This document shows, piece by piece, positions 7,465 to 17,165 of a stretch of DNA of 64,000 bases. A model generated the notes under the pieces. The model was not told the DNA's origin and did no database searches. It was given only the letters and a program-made list of their open reading frames with translations. Positions within the stretch are counted from its first letter, which is position 1; each line of letters opens with the position of its first letter. The position numbers and the translations under genes are program-made. This DNA comes from Planctomycetota bacterium (GTDB lineage Bacteria > Planctomycetota > UBA1135 > GCA-002686595). The stretch covers positions 496,001 through 560,000 of the forward strand of contig JADJNY010000005.1 in assembly GCA_016714045.1 (NCBI GenBank), given 5' to 3'.

Positions 7465-9347
7465 GCGTGGTCGCTCTGCGTCCAGCGCGCGGACTCGAAT
7501 CCGGCGGCGACGAGCATCCACACGAGCGGGGGGAGCGCGAGCAGCGCCATCAGCAGGAACGGCCACGCGAGGTGGAGGTTCTGGCTGACGACGCGCACGT
7601 CGACGGTGCGGTCGGAGTGCGCCTCTGCTGCGTGCGGCTCGAGGCGTACGCGATAGCGCCCCGCGGGCAGCGAGCCCCACGTGAACGAGCAGTCGCCGCG
7701 CGAGTCCCCGAGCTCGGCGGGGCTCGCCTCGCGCGGGGCGAGCGAGAACGCGTGGGCGCGCTGGCTCGCGACCTCGACGAGCGCGCCCTCGCAGCGGAAC
7801 CGGCCCTCCGGAAGCCCGACCGCGACGAGCTCGAGGCGCGCGTTCGCGCGATTGGCTGTGAGCTCGAACTCGTCGCCGACGAGACCGTTCTCGAGCGCCG
7901 AGGGGGTGAGCGGGAAGGCCTGCTCGTAGACGACGCGGTGGTCGTGCGTCGCCGCGAAGTACAGGAGCAGCACGACGAGCAGCGCGGCGAGAGCGGCCCA
8001 CGCGCGCGCGAGCTGCTTCACGGCAGTCGGGTGCGGGTTGGGCTGGATCGCGCCGACGCCCTGCGGCGCGCCGAGCGGCTTTGCGAGCGCGAACGCGCGC
8101 TCGAGCTCGCGCGGCTCGACGTAGTGGCCGAGGGACGCGATGCGCTCCTCCTGCGTCGTCTCGAACGACAGCATGCGAGGCGGCGCCACGTAGTCGGCGA
8201 CCTTCACGCTCTCCCCGACCTCGACCTGCCAGTAGACCTCGCCGAGCACGAGGTCGACCTTGGCCTCGCCGCTCGAGAAATGCTTGAACGCATCCGCGCC
8301 GAGGCGCGCGAGTCCGTTCGACCGCTTCACGTCTGCCAGGTTCACGGGCTCGACGAACGACCAGTGTCCGGTCGAGCACACGAGCCAGCGGTACGCGCCG
8401 TCCGCGCGCCGCAAGAGGTACTCGTCCCACGGATACCGCACGCCCTCCGAGCGCACGGAGCGCACGAGGAACGCGATCACCTCGTACTCGCCGCCGCGCA
8501 GCGTCCCGCGCGCGCCGAGCGGAATGCGCGGCGTCGCCTTCACGGTGCGATTCACGCCGACGACGCGCGCGCCCTCGGAGTCGGGCGACAGCAGCGCGTC
8601 ACAGTAGGGACAGCCAAGGCGTTCGACGCCCGACGGGTCCGCGAGCTCGATCGAGCCTTGGCACTTCGGGCATGCGAGGCCCTTCGCGAGCACCTTGCGC
8701 TCCACGCGCGCTTGCGCGTGCGCGCCGTCGAGGCCGAGTTCGGCGAACTCGTGTCGGCGTCCGAGGAAGACAGCCTCGCAGGTCTCCTTCGGGCCGTAGT
8801 CGAGCGTGCCGAACCCGCCTGCGGGCCCGGCGAGGTCCGCGTAGTTCCGCGTCGCGCCGGGCTCGATGCGCTCGGGGAGCTCGCCGCGGAACGTCGTCAC
8901 GGTGCCGCGGCCGCGCTCGGCGACGACGAAGCGGCCGTGCGCGCCGAGATCGAGCTCGCTCCCCGGCGCCGCGCGCCCGTAGGCGGGCACGCTCGCGAGC
9001 TCGACGTCCGCCGCGCGCGTGACGAGGTACTGTCCCTGTGCTTCCGCGAGCCACGCCCACGCGCCGTCCTCGAAGCGGATTGCCCACTCATGCCAGGGGC
9101 CGCGTCCGTGATCGAGCTCCACGACGCCGGCGACGCGGAACGCGGCTCCACCGAGGCGTCCCTCCGCGCCGAGCGCGATCGGGGACTCGATCGGCGCGAG
9201 CTCGGCGACCTTGCCGATGCGCTCGAGCTTCACGTCCGTGCGCCAGCTCGCGAGGTTGCAGTGCTCGCACACGACAAGCAGCGCGCCGGGCCGATCGAAC
9301 TCGATGCGCGCCGCGCAGCCGGGGCAACGTGAGACCTTGCGGCTCAT
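7461..9347 (-). CDS. DUF4178 membrane protein with two zinc ribbons
   Basis: 628 residues. The start at 9347 overlaps the speD stop as ATGA and gives MSRKVSRCPGC. There are two similar halves. Each has a CxxC...CxxC zinc ribbon (CPGC...CEHC near residue 10-35; CPKC...CPYC near residue 220-245) followed by a DUF4178 beta domain with conserved WHEW/WDEY blocks. Two hydrophobic helices lie near residues 445-468 (AWAALAALLVVLLLYFAA) and 595-618, bracketing an extracytoplasmic beta domain. DUF4178 has no assigned activity, and its known neighbours are DUF350, AdoMet decarboxylase and spermidine synthase, as here. A scaffold or substrate-presenting role at the membrane is inference. Confidence 0.85.
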   Translation of the reverse strand: MSRKVSRCPGCAARIEFDRPGALLVVCEHCNLASWRTDVKLERIGKVAELAPIESPIALGAEGRLGGAAFRVAGVVELDHGRGPWHEWAIRFEDGAWAWLAEAQGQYLVTRAADVELASVPAYGRAAPGSELDLGAHGRFVVAERGRGTVTTFRGELPERIEPGATRNYADLAGPAGGFGTLDYGPKETCEAVFLGRRHEFAELGLDGAHAQARVERKVLAKGLACPKCQGSIELADPSGVERLGCPYCDALLSPDSEGARVVGVNRTVKATPRIPLGARGTLRGGEYEVIAFLVRSVRSEGVRYPWDEYLLRRADGAYRWLVCSTGHWSFVEPVNLADVKRSNGLARLGADAFKHFSSGEAKVDLVLGEVYWQVEVGESVKVADYVAPPRMLSFETTQEERIASLGHYVEPRELERAFALAKPLGAPQGVGAIQPNPHPTAVKQLARAWAALAALLVVLLLYFAATHDHRVVYEQAFPLTPSALENGLVGDEFELTANRANARLELVAVGLPEGRFRCEGALVEVASQRAHAFSLAPREASPAELGDSRGDCSFTWGSLPAGRYRVRLEPHAAEAHSDRTVDVRVVSQNLHLAWPFLLMALLALPPLVWMLVAAGFESARWTQSDHA

Positions 9348-9850
9348 GCGCGCTCCTCCGCGTCGGAGTCCGACGCGCGGCGGCCGTCGGCGCCCGCGCG
9401 CGCGAGCGTGCGGAGCTCGACCTCCTGCGCGCCGAGCAGCTCGGCGAGGCGCTCGGCCCACGGCCATTCGGGGCGCGCGCGGCAGCAGTACAGATCGAAC
9501 GTCGCGAGGCCCGTCTCGGGGAACGTGTGACAGCAGAGGTGCGACTCGGAGAGCAGCACGAAGCCCGTGACGCCGCCGGGGTGAGGGAAGCGCTCGAACA
9601 CGGGCGCACGCAGGGGATGGAGGCCGAGCTCGCGCACGAGCGCGGTGAAGACGCGCTCGAGTGCGTCGACGGAGCGCAGGAGCTCGGGATCACAGCCGTG
9701 CGCGTCGGCGATCCACGCGCGCCCGCCCGCGGACGTCCGCGGCGCGTGCGACGCGGCATCGGCGAGGGCGAGCGGCGCGCGCGCGTCGACGGAGTGCGCG
9801 CGGAGTGGAACGGACGGCGTGGCGTCGGGATCGCGAGGGGGGGCGGTCAC
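9344..9850 (-). CDS. speD: S-adenosylmethionine decarboxylase proenzyme-like protein
   Basis: 168 residues from a GTG at 9850. The self-processing motif is intact: SESHLCCHTFPETG at residues 101-114. The pyruvoyl-forming serine is S103 (cleavage between E102 and S103), H108 follows at +5 and C123 at +20. That is the same spacing as the processing histidine and catalytic cysteine of bacterial class 1b SpeD (S63/H68/C83 in Thermotoga). The N-terminal about 45 residues are an extra extension. The enzyme makes decarboxylated AdoMet, the aminopropyl donor for the spermidine-synthase-like gene downstream. It is the first gene of the operon and couples to DUF4178 by ATGA. Confidence 0.88.
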   Translation of the reverse strand: MTAPPRDPDATPSVPLRAHSVDARAPLALADAASHAPRTSAGGRAWIADAHGCDPELLRSVDALERVFTALVRELGLHPLRAPVFERFPHPGGVTGFVLLSESHLCCHTFPETGLATFDLYCCRARPEWPWAERLAELLGAQEVELRTLARAGADGRRASDSDAEERA

Positions 9851-9861
9851 GGGCGGGCGAG

Positions 9862-9867
9862 AGCCTA
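9862..9867 (-). promoter_or_regulatory. Putative -10 box of the speD operon
   Basis: TAGGCT on the minus strand ends 11 bp before the GTG start. A transcript starting 7 bp after it would carry a leader of about 5 nt, so the first message could be nearly leaderless. No convincing -35 element is seen. Confidence 0.35.
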
Positions 9868-10030
9868 CTCCACGCCCGCGCGCAGATTCAGCCCCGACGC
9901 CCGAGTTCGATGCGTGCGACGGCGCCGCAGAAGAGCCGAAGCGCCGGCGGCGGGGACGCTGAGCTCGCTGCGCGGGCGACGCGCCGGCGACGCGCGAGCG
10001 AGCCGGCGGGGCGTGCGACGTGCGTGCGGC

Positions 10031-10375
10031 TCAGCGCGCTGCCGGAACGGGGCCGAGCTCGGCGAGGAGCGCGCGCAGGTCGTTGCGCGCGGTGCGCAGC
10101 TCGGCGACCGCGCCGGCCTCGTACGCGGTGCCGGCGTAGGTCGAGAGGAGCACCGCCCGCACCAGGGGCGACTCCAGCGGTTCCAGGCCCTGCACCACCG
10201 CGCCCGCGTCGCCGGCCTTGGCGCGCGTGGCACGCTCGGACTCGAGGGCTTCGAGGCGCGGCAGCGCCGCGGCGTACTCGGTCTGGAAGCGCGCCCATTC
10301 GTCTTCGAGACGCGCGGTCGTGCTCTGGCAGCTGGCGAGGAGGAGCAGGGCGAGGAGGCCGAGTCGGAGCAGCAT
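10031..10375 (-). CDS. Small lipoprotein of unknown function
   Basis: 114 residues. The ATG at 10375 gives a lipoprotein signal (MLLRLGLLALLLLASCQS) with lipobox LASC, so the mature protein starts at Cys16 and is membrane-anchored. An in-frame start at 10456 would add a proline-rich 27-residue leader and is less likely. The mature part is a charged, probably helical domain (EDEWARFQTEYAAALPRLEA) without recognisable motifs. It lies divergently from rpsA and 180 bp upstream of the speD operon. Function is unknown. Confidence 0.7.
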   Translation of the reverse strand: MLLRLGLLALLLLASCQSTTARLEDEWARFQTEYAAALPRLEALESERATRAKAGDAGAVVQGLEPLESPLVRAVLLSTYAGTAYEAGAVAELRTARNDLRALLAELGPVPAAR

Positions 10376-10493
10376 GGGCAGTCCTGGGGAGGAGGGGCGC
10401 GCAGGCACGGGGCCGAAAGGGTCGAGCGGGCGTGTGGCCGGAGGCGGGGGGGGCACCGGGATCGATCGGCCCGCCTTCCGCCGCGCCCGGGGC

Positions 10494-10501
10494 AGTCTAG
10501 C
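10494..10501 (-). promoter_or_regulatory. GCTAGACT box for small lipoprotein
   Basis: Minus-strand GCTAGACT, about 120 bp before the lipoprotein start. It is identical to the box upstream of rpsA and pairs with it as divergent promoters. No clear -35 hexamer. Confidence 0.4.
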
Positions 10502-10613
10502 ACCGGCTCACGGGCGCGTTTCCGCGAGGAACGGACGTCGCCTGACTGGGATCCGACGACCCCGAACGCGACGCGGCGCGGCCTCGCCGCCCGTGGAGCG
10601 CGGGAACGGACCC

Positions 10614-10643
10614 TTGGCGCGCCCCCCAAGCCCTCGCTAGACT
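10614..10643 (+). promoter_or_regulatory. Sigma-70-like promoter for rpsA
   Basis: TTGGCG (10614-10619), an 18-bp spacer and TAGACT (10638-10643), the latter inside the octamer GCTAGACT. Transcription would start near 10650, leaving a leader of about 110 nt before the rpsA start, long enough for the autoregulation common to S1 messages; no specific structure was identified. Confidence 0.5.
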
Positions 10644-10761
10644 CCCGCGCTTCCTTTCGTGCGCGCCACGGAGGGAAATCGTGCTCCGGACCACGCGCGC
10701 CGTGGACTCCGTGGGCGTCCCCTGTCCCGTTCCAGTCTCCTTTCAGAAACCCCTTTTTCGA

Positions 10762-12519
<1,758 letters not shown>

Positions 12520-12539
12520 CCCTCCGAGGACGAGCCGCG

Positions 12540-13757
12540 ATGGGGCCGCTCCGGACCTGCGCGTGCATCGGGATCCTGCTGATCCCGAGCGCGTGCCGGA
12601 CCGCGGGCGGCTCCCGCGTTTCCAGCCTCGATGACGACGAACGCAGGCCGGCGGCGGCGCCGGAGGCGATCGCGCTGTCGCAGGTCGAACCGGAGTTCCT
12701 GCCCGCGCTCGAGAGCGTCCAGTCCGCCGTGCACGCGGGCGACGACGCGACCGCGCGCGCGATCCTCGACCGCGTCCTGTGGCGCGGGCCGGGCGGGAAG
12801 TCGCTCGCCGTCGCGCGCGCGTTCGAGCGCGTGCTCGACGGGCGCGCGGCGCTGCGCGAGCTCGAGCTCGTGCTCGAGGCAGCGCCCGAGTCCGCCTCCG
12901 GGTCCCTGTCGGAGCCCGTCCCGAACGAAGAGGCCCCCGCGCCGGCTACGCGCGAACCGGGCTCGGAACCCGTGCGCGAACGGGCCGACGAGCGAGCGCA
13001 CGCCGAGGCTCCGGAGGATCCGAAAGCCCCGGGCTCACCGGGCGCGGCGAGCACCTCGGACACTTCGGGCGCCCAGAGCACGAAGCCGCAGCCCGCGCTC
13101 TCGGGCCTGTGGCTCGTCGCGCGCAACCGCGGCGAGGTGCCGCTCGTGCTCGCACCCGGACCCGCGACGCTCGTCACGACGCACCAGCGGCTCGACGTGC
13201 GCGCGGCGCTCTCGAGCACGAGCGAGGCGCACAGCTTCGAGCACCTGAAGTCCCTCTCCGTCGCGCCCGGCGAGGAGCGACGCGTGCGGCTCTCCGCCTT
13301 CTTCCTCGACCCGGCCCCCGATGCGATCGCCGAGCGCCTCGAGTTCCGCCTCGAGCTGCGCGCGGGCTCGATCCGCCGCGACGGGCGCGAGCTCCCCGCC
13401 CAGCGTGTCGTCGTGCGCGACCTCGAGGTCGCGTCGCTCTCGCGGCCGTTGACGGAGCGCGGCGCGTCGAGCGGCGACGAACTCGTCGCGCTCGCGCGCG
13501 CGGGCCGCATCGAGCGCGTCGCGGCGCTCGACCTCGCGTTGCGGCTCTCGCGCGATGCGCGCGCGGGCGTGCTCGACGCGCTCGCCAGCCTCGCGGACGC
13601 GCTCGCCGAGCCGGACCTCGAGGCGCTCGTGCCCGCGCTGCGCTGGCTCGCCCCCGACGCCGAGTTCGTCGGCGACGCGGAAGCCTGGCGCGCGTTCCTC
13701 CGCGGCCGCTCCCAGCGCGGCGCGCGCGCGAACCTCGTCCTGCCGCGCGGCGGGTGA
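12540..13757 (+). CDS. Lipoprotein of unknown function
   Basis: 405 residues from ATG 12540. The N terminus MGPLRTCACIGILLIPSACR is a lipoprotein signal with lipobox PSAC, giving an anchored mature protein. After a short helical region comes a low-complexity Glu/Pro/Ala linker (about residues 120-180), then a beta-rich domain beginning LSGLWLVARNRGEVPLVLAP with the feel of an immunoglobulin-like fold, and a helical C terminus. No catalytic motif. It follows rpsA by 20 bp and may be co-transcribed with it. I cannot assign a family. Confidence 0.75.
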   Translation: MGPLRTCACIGILLIPSACRTAGGSRVSSLDDDERRPAAAPEAIALSQVEPEFLPALESVQSAVHAGDDATARAILDRVLWRGPGGKSLAVARAFERVLDGRAALRELELVLEAAPESASGSLSEPVPNEEAPAPATREPGSEPVRERADERAHAEAPEDPKAPGSPGAASTSDTSGAQSTKPQPALSGLWLVARNRGEVPLVLAPGPATLVTTHQRLDVRAALSSTSEAHSFEHLKSLSVAPGEERRVRLSAFFLDPAPDAIAERLEFRLELRAGSIRRDGRELPAQRVVVRDLEVASLSRPLTERGASSGDELVALARAGRIERVAALDLALRLSRDARAGVLDALASLADALAEPDLEALVPALRWLAPDAEFVGDAEAWRAFLRGRSQRGARANLVLPRGG

Positions 13758-13878
13758 CGCGCTCCCTGGCCGCCCGGGGCGACGGGGCGCGAAGCTCCCG
13801 CTGCGCCGCGGACGCCGCGCGCCGACGCCCCCGACGCTTCCTTCCGGCCGTTTCCCGTGCCATCCTGCGCGCGCTGCC

Positions 13879-15084
13879 ATGAAAGCCGAAGTCGAACGCC
13901 AGCTCGCCGTGTTCACCCGCGGCGTCGTCGATCTGATCGAGAAGAAGGAGCTCGCCGAGCGCATCGAGCGGAGCCTCACGTCGAAGAAGCCGTTGCGCAT
14001 CAAGTTCGGGATGGACCCGAGCTCGCCCGACTTGCACGTGGGCCACTGCGTGCCGCTCTTGAAGTTGCGCGACCTGCAGGAGCTCGGCCACCAGATCGTG
14101 CTCATCGTCGGCGACTCGACCGCGATGGTCGGCGATCCGTCGGGGCGCAACAAGCTGCGTCCGCAGCTGACGCGCGCGGAGGTCGAGACGAACCTCCAGA
14201 CCTACGTCGACCAGGTGGCGAAAGTGCTCGATCTCTCGAAGACCGAGGTGCGGCGCAATTCCGAGTGGTTCGACCAGATGCGTTTCGAGGACGTGCTGCG
14301 TCTCTGCGGCAAGATGACCGTCGCGCGCATGCTCGAGCGCGACACGTTCCAGAAGCGCGTGCAGGAGAACGAGCCGATCGGGATCCACGAGTTCCTGTAC
14401 CCGCTCATGCAGGGCTGGGACAGCGTGATGATCCGCTGCGACCTCGAGCTCGGCGGGACGGACCAGCTCTTCAACCTGCTGCGCGGGCGTGACCTGCAGG
14501 CGGGGGAGGGACAGGTCGGCCAGATCTGCTTCACGACGCCGCTGATCAACGGGCTCGACGGGCGGAAGATGAGCAAGAGCTATGGCAACGCGATCGCGCT
14601 CACCGACACCGCGAAGGACATGTTCGGGAAGGTGATGCGGATCGAGGACGGCGTGATGCGCGATTGGTTCACGCTGCTCACGCGCGTGCCGCTCGCGGAG
14701 GTCGACGCGTTGCTCGCGGGCAGTTTCCGCGACGCGAAGGCGCGCCTCGGCGAGGAGATCGCGGGCTTCTTCCACGGGAAGGAGGCGGGCAAGGCCGCGC
14801 GCGAAGCGTTCGACCGTCAGTTCCGCGACAAGGAGCTGCCCGACGACATCCCGCTCGTCGCGTGGCCCGCGAGCGCGGCTGCGGACGGCGTGCCGCTCGC
14901 GAACCTGCTGAAGGAGCTCGGGCTCGAGAAGAGCACGAGTGACGCGCGCCGCTCGATCGAGCAGGGCGGCGTGAAGCTCGACGGCGAGGTCGTGAAGGAC
15001 CCGCGCGCGCTGGTGAAGCGGCCGGCGAAGGAGCTGCTCGTGCAGGTCGGGAAGCGGCGGTTCGCGAAGATCGCGGGTGGGTGA
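13879..15084 (+). CDS. tyrS: Tyrosyl-tRNA synthetase
   Basis: 401 residues. Class I aminoacyl-tRNA synthetase with the HIGH signature as HVGH (H53-H56, after DPSSPDL) and KMSKS exactly at residues 230-234. GGTDQLFNLL and GDSTAMVGDPSG are typical TyrRS blocks, and the C terminus has an S4-type RNA-binding domain (STSDARRSIEQGGVKLDGE). Length and motif spelling match the TyrRS subgroup sometimes called TyrZ/type 2. It attaches tyrosine to tRNA-Tyr in the cytoplasm. It starts 122 bp after the upstream lipoprotein, and no promoter is obvious. Confidence 0.97.
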   Translation: MKAEVERQLAVFTRGVVDLIEKKELAERIERSLTSKKPLRIKFGMDPSSPDLHVGHCVPLLKLRDLQELGHQIVLIVGDSTAMVGDPSGRNKLRPQLTRAEVETNLQTYVDQVAKVLDLSKTEVRRNSEWFDQMRFEDVLRLCGKMTVARMLERDTFQKRVQENEPIGIHEFLYPLMQGWDSVMIRCDLELGGTDQLFNLLRGRDLQAGEGQVGQICFTTPLINGLDGRKMSKSYGNAIALTDTAKDMFGKVMRIEDGVMRDWFTLLTRVPLAEVDALLAGSFRDAKARLGEEIAGFFHGKEAGKAAREAFDRQFRDKELPDDIPLVAWPASAAADGVPLANLLKELGLEKSTSDARRSIEQGGVKLDGEVVKDPRALVKRPAKELLVQVGKRRFAKIAGG

Positions 15085-15209
15085 GGGGCAAGGAACGACC
15101 GGGCGAGACTTCGGACGTCCAACCGGCGCTCCAGTCCCTCGCTCGGCGCGCCTCTCAACTCCTCGCTGCGCCTCCCACGGGGGAGCACGTCCCGAGTCGA
15201 TCCACCCGC

Positions 15210-15428
15210 TCAGGTCCGTTCCCACTCGGCCCGGGCGATGCCCGCTTGACGAAGGAGCAGCGCGAGCAGCTTCGGACCGATGTCCCCGCGATGTGGGTTC
15301 GGGATCGTCACGACGGTCGAACCGCGCGACATGAACCCGTGCTAGCCGCCGGAGTAGGGTCCCGAGAATCCCAGCTTCCGCAGCGCCAGGATCAGATCGC
15401 GCCGGGAGATCGGCCCGAACGGCGGCAT
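15210..15428 (-). pseudogene. hicA: hicA toxin interrupted by an in-frame amber codon
   Basis: Read on the minus strand from ATG 15428, the frame gives ISRRDLILALRKLGFSGPYS then GG, a TAG at 15344-15342, and continues in the same frame HGFMSRGSTVVTIPNPHRGD through LLRQAGIARAEWERT to TGA at 15210. This is a full-length HicA mRNA-interferase (72 codons) except that the codon before the active-site histidine (normally Lys or similar in GGKH) is TAG. The truncated 28-residue product lacks the histidine and most of the fold, so the toxin should be inactive. It follows hicB with a 1-base TGATG overlap. The change is a single substitution, with no other damage visible. Confidence 0.85.
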
Positions 15429-15667
15429 CAACTCGCCTTCTTCACCCGGATCGAAGCGCGTCCGAGCTTCGGAATCGTGAGTCCCCGCGAAACGCGCACG
15501 AGGATCCACCCCTCGACCACCTCGGACAGATCGCGTCGACACGCTTCCAACCTGGAGCCCGTCGCGATGACGCCGCGCAATCCGGGAACGGTTGCGGCCC
15601 AGGCCTCATCGTCGATGCGTTCGTACTTCGCCCGCAGCAGCGCTTCCTCGACGTAGCGAGTAATCAC
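15428..15667 (-). CDS. hicB: HicB-family antitoxin
   Basis: 79 residues from GTG 15667 (VITRYVEEALLRAKYERIDD). The VPGLRGVIATGSRLEACRRD and LSEVVEGWILVRVSRG blocks are the compact RNase H-like HicB antitoxin fold found upstream of hicA in many bacteria. There is no separate C-terminal DNA-binding domain. Its usual job is to neutralise HicA; here the partner is broken, so it is a solitary antitoxin that might still neutralise related toxins. The stop overlaps the hicA start by one base. Confidence 0.85.
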   Translation of the reverse strand: MITRYVEEALLRAKYERIDDEAWAATVPGLRGVIATGSRLEACRRDLSEVVEGWILVRVSRGLTIPKLGRASIRVKKAS

Positions 15668-15674
15668 GCCTGGA

Positions 15675-15680
15675 ATCGTA
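15675..15680 (-). promoter_or_regulatory. Putative -10 box of hicBA
   Basis: TACGAT on the minus strand ends 7 bp before the GTG start of hicB, so transcription would begin one base before the start codon, implying a leaderless message. Confidence 0.35.
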
Positions 15681-15750
15681 CTCGATCGAGCGATCCAGGA
15701 AAGTCCCTCGCGGCTCGTGTGCGCGCCACGAGGGTGAGGATCGAGCCGCC

Positions 15751-16956
15751 CTACTTCGCGACCCCCTGAAACGGCACCACGATCGACGGCACCCGCGGGT
15801 GGTCCGTCTTGATCTCGAGCGTGCCCGAGAACGGGCCGAGCGGGAAGTCGCTCGTCGTCTTCAGCGTGATCTTCCACTTCGGCGCGTTCGCCGCGTCGTG
15901 CGCGAGCGCTTCCGGCGCGCCAGGCTCGATCGGCATCCGGTCGAACGCGAGCTTGTTCGCGCCCGTGCCCTTCGCCTCGGCGCCGAGGAACGCGATGCGC
16001 TCGCCCGGCACGAGCGCGTCGAGATCGATCGAGACCTCCTTCAGCGCGTCCCGTTCGAACGCGCCGAACGCGAAGAGCGCCGGATGCGCGACGACATCGG
16101 GCACGACCTGCCCCGTGATCGGGAGCTCGAACGGCGCGCCCGGCGTCGTCCCGTCCGCGCGCGTCGTCGCGAGCACGAGCTTGCCGCGCACGGGCCCGAG
16201 CGGGAGCCCCTTCTGCGCCTCCGCGACGACGATCCAGAACGCGCGGCCCTGGAGGTCCGTCGGATCGATCGTCGCGACGAACGGACCTTCGACGGACGCG
16301 ATCGACACGACGCGCGACGTGTCCTCCACCGACTCGGTCGACACGTCCGCGCGCCGCGCCTTGCCCGCGCTCTGCGGGATCTCGCCGAGGTCGATCACGG
16401 CGGGCACCGACCGGAACGCGCGCTCGACGATGACGTGCAGCTCGAACGTGATGTACGGCGCGCGCGGAGCGTCCGTGCGCATGCGGACCTGCGCCAGCTT
16501 GTCGACGTTCATGCGCTCGATCGACGTCGTCGTGTCGAGCTCGCACACGACCTCGAACGTCGCGTCCTTGGGGATCGTCAGCACCTTCTCGCCGCCGCGC
16601 ACGCCGCTCTCGACCTCGCCCTTCGCGTTCGTGTACCGGACGCTCGCCTGCGTGCAGCCGCAGCTCGGCAGGAGGTCGAGGATCGTGACCTCGCGGCCCT
16701 CCTCGTTGCGCATCCGGAAGGCGTGCGTGACGCGCGCGCCGTAGGCCACGCGGTCGAAGTCCCAGTACGTCGGCCGCTTCGGGAACCCGTCGATCACGAC
16801 GAGCCCCTTCGTGCCGGGATCGAGCATCGCCGCGGCGTCGAACGTGCGGTCGCTCTCGCCCGCGGCGTGCGTGGAACCCCCGGGCGCCTCGGGGCTCTTC
16901 GAGCAGGCGGAGACGAGGAGCGCGGTGAGGACGAGGGGGGCGAGGTGGGGGCGCAT
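15751..16956 (-). CDS. DUF1573-containing lipoprotein
   Basis: 401 residues from ATG 16956. MRPHLAPLVLTALLVSACSK is a lipoprotein signal with lipobox VSAC. The mature part carries a DUF1573 domain with its hallmark cysteine block ILDLLPSCGCTQASVRYT, and two or three further Ig-like beta segments follow (VIVERAFRSVPAVIDLGEIP; PFSGTLEIKTDHPRVPSIVV). DUF1573 proteins are secreted or periplasmic and very common in Planctomycetota and Bacteroidota; no biochemical role is known. It lies alone on the minus strand between hicB and an SGNH hydrolase. Confidence 0.85.
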   Translation of the reverse strand: MRPHLAPLVLTALLVSACSKSPEAPGGSTHAAGESDRTFDAAAMLDPGTKGLVVIDGFPKRPTYWDFDRVAYGARVTHAFRMRNEEGREVTILDLLPSCGCTQASVRYTNAKGEVESGVRGGEKVLTIPKDATFEVVCELDTTTSIERMNVDKLAQVRMRTDAPRAPYITFELHVIVERAFRSVPAVIDLGEIPQSAGKARRADVSTESVEDTSRVVSIASVEGPFVATIDPTDLQGRAFWIVVAEAQKGLPLGPVRGKLVLATTRADGTTPGAPFELPITGQVVPDVVAHPALFAFGAFERDALKEVSIDLDALVPGERIAFLGAEAKGTGANKLAFDRMPIEPGAPEALAHDAANAPKWKITLKTTSDFPLGPFSGTLEIKTDHPRVPSIVVPFQGVAK

Positions 16957-17165
16957 GCGTAGGAGGAGCGTCTGCGAACGTGATACCGCGGCGCGGGGAG
17001 CATTGCACGCGAGCGGTCGGACGGTGGAGGAGCGCGTCCGCGAGCGGCGGCGCGTGCTCGTGCGTCGCGCGGGCGCGTACGGACGCGAGACGTCGACGTG
17101 AGCGAGCGAGCACGCGGGTCGAGCGTGCTCGAAACCGCTCGCGCCGCGCTCGAAAGCGCACGCGG

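Larger units (their letters stand above)
10376..10761. other. Divergent intergenic region between lipoprotein and rpsA
   Basis: This 386-bp stretch has no credible gene. It holds two copies of the GCTAGACT box pointing outward, one for each flanking gene, and several G/C homopolymer runs. In-frame extensions of both neighbours enter it but have atypical composition. Confidence 0.6.

Noticed and set aside
15342..15344. TAG in hicA read as pyrrolysine or programmed read-through
   Set aside because: No pyrrolysine genes or read-through signals are visible, and a simple inactivating substitution explains it.
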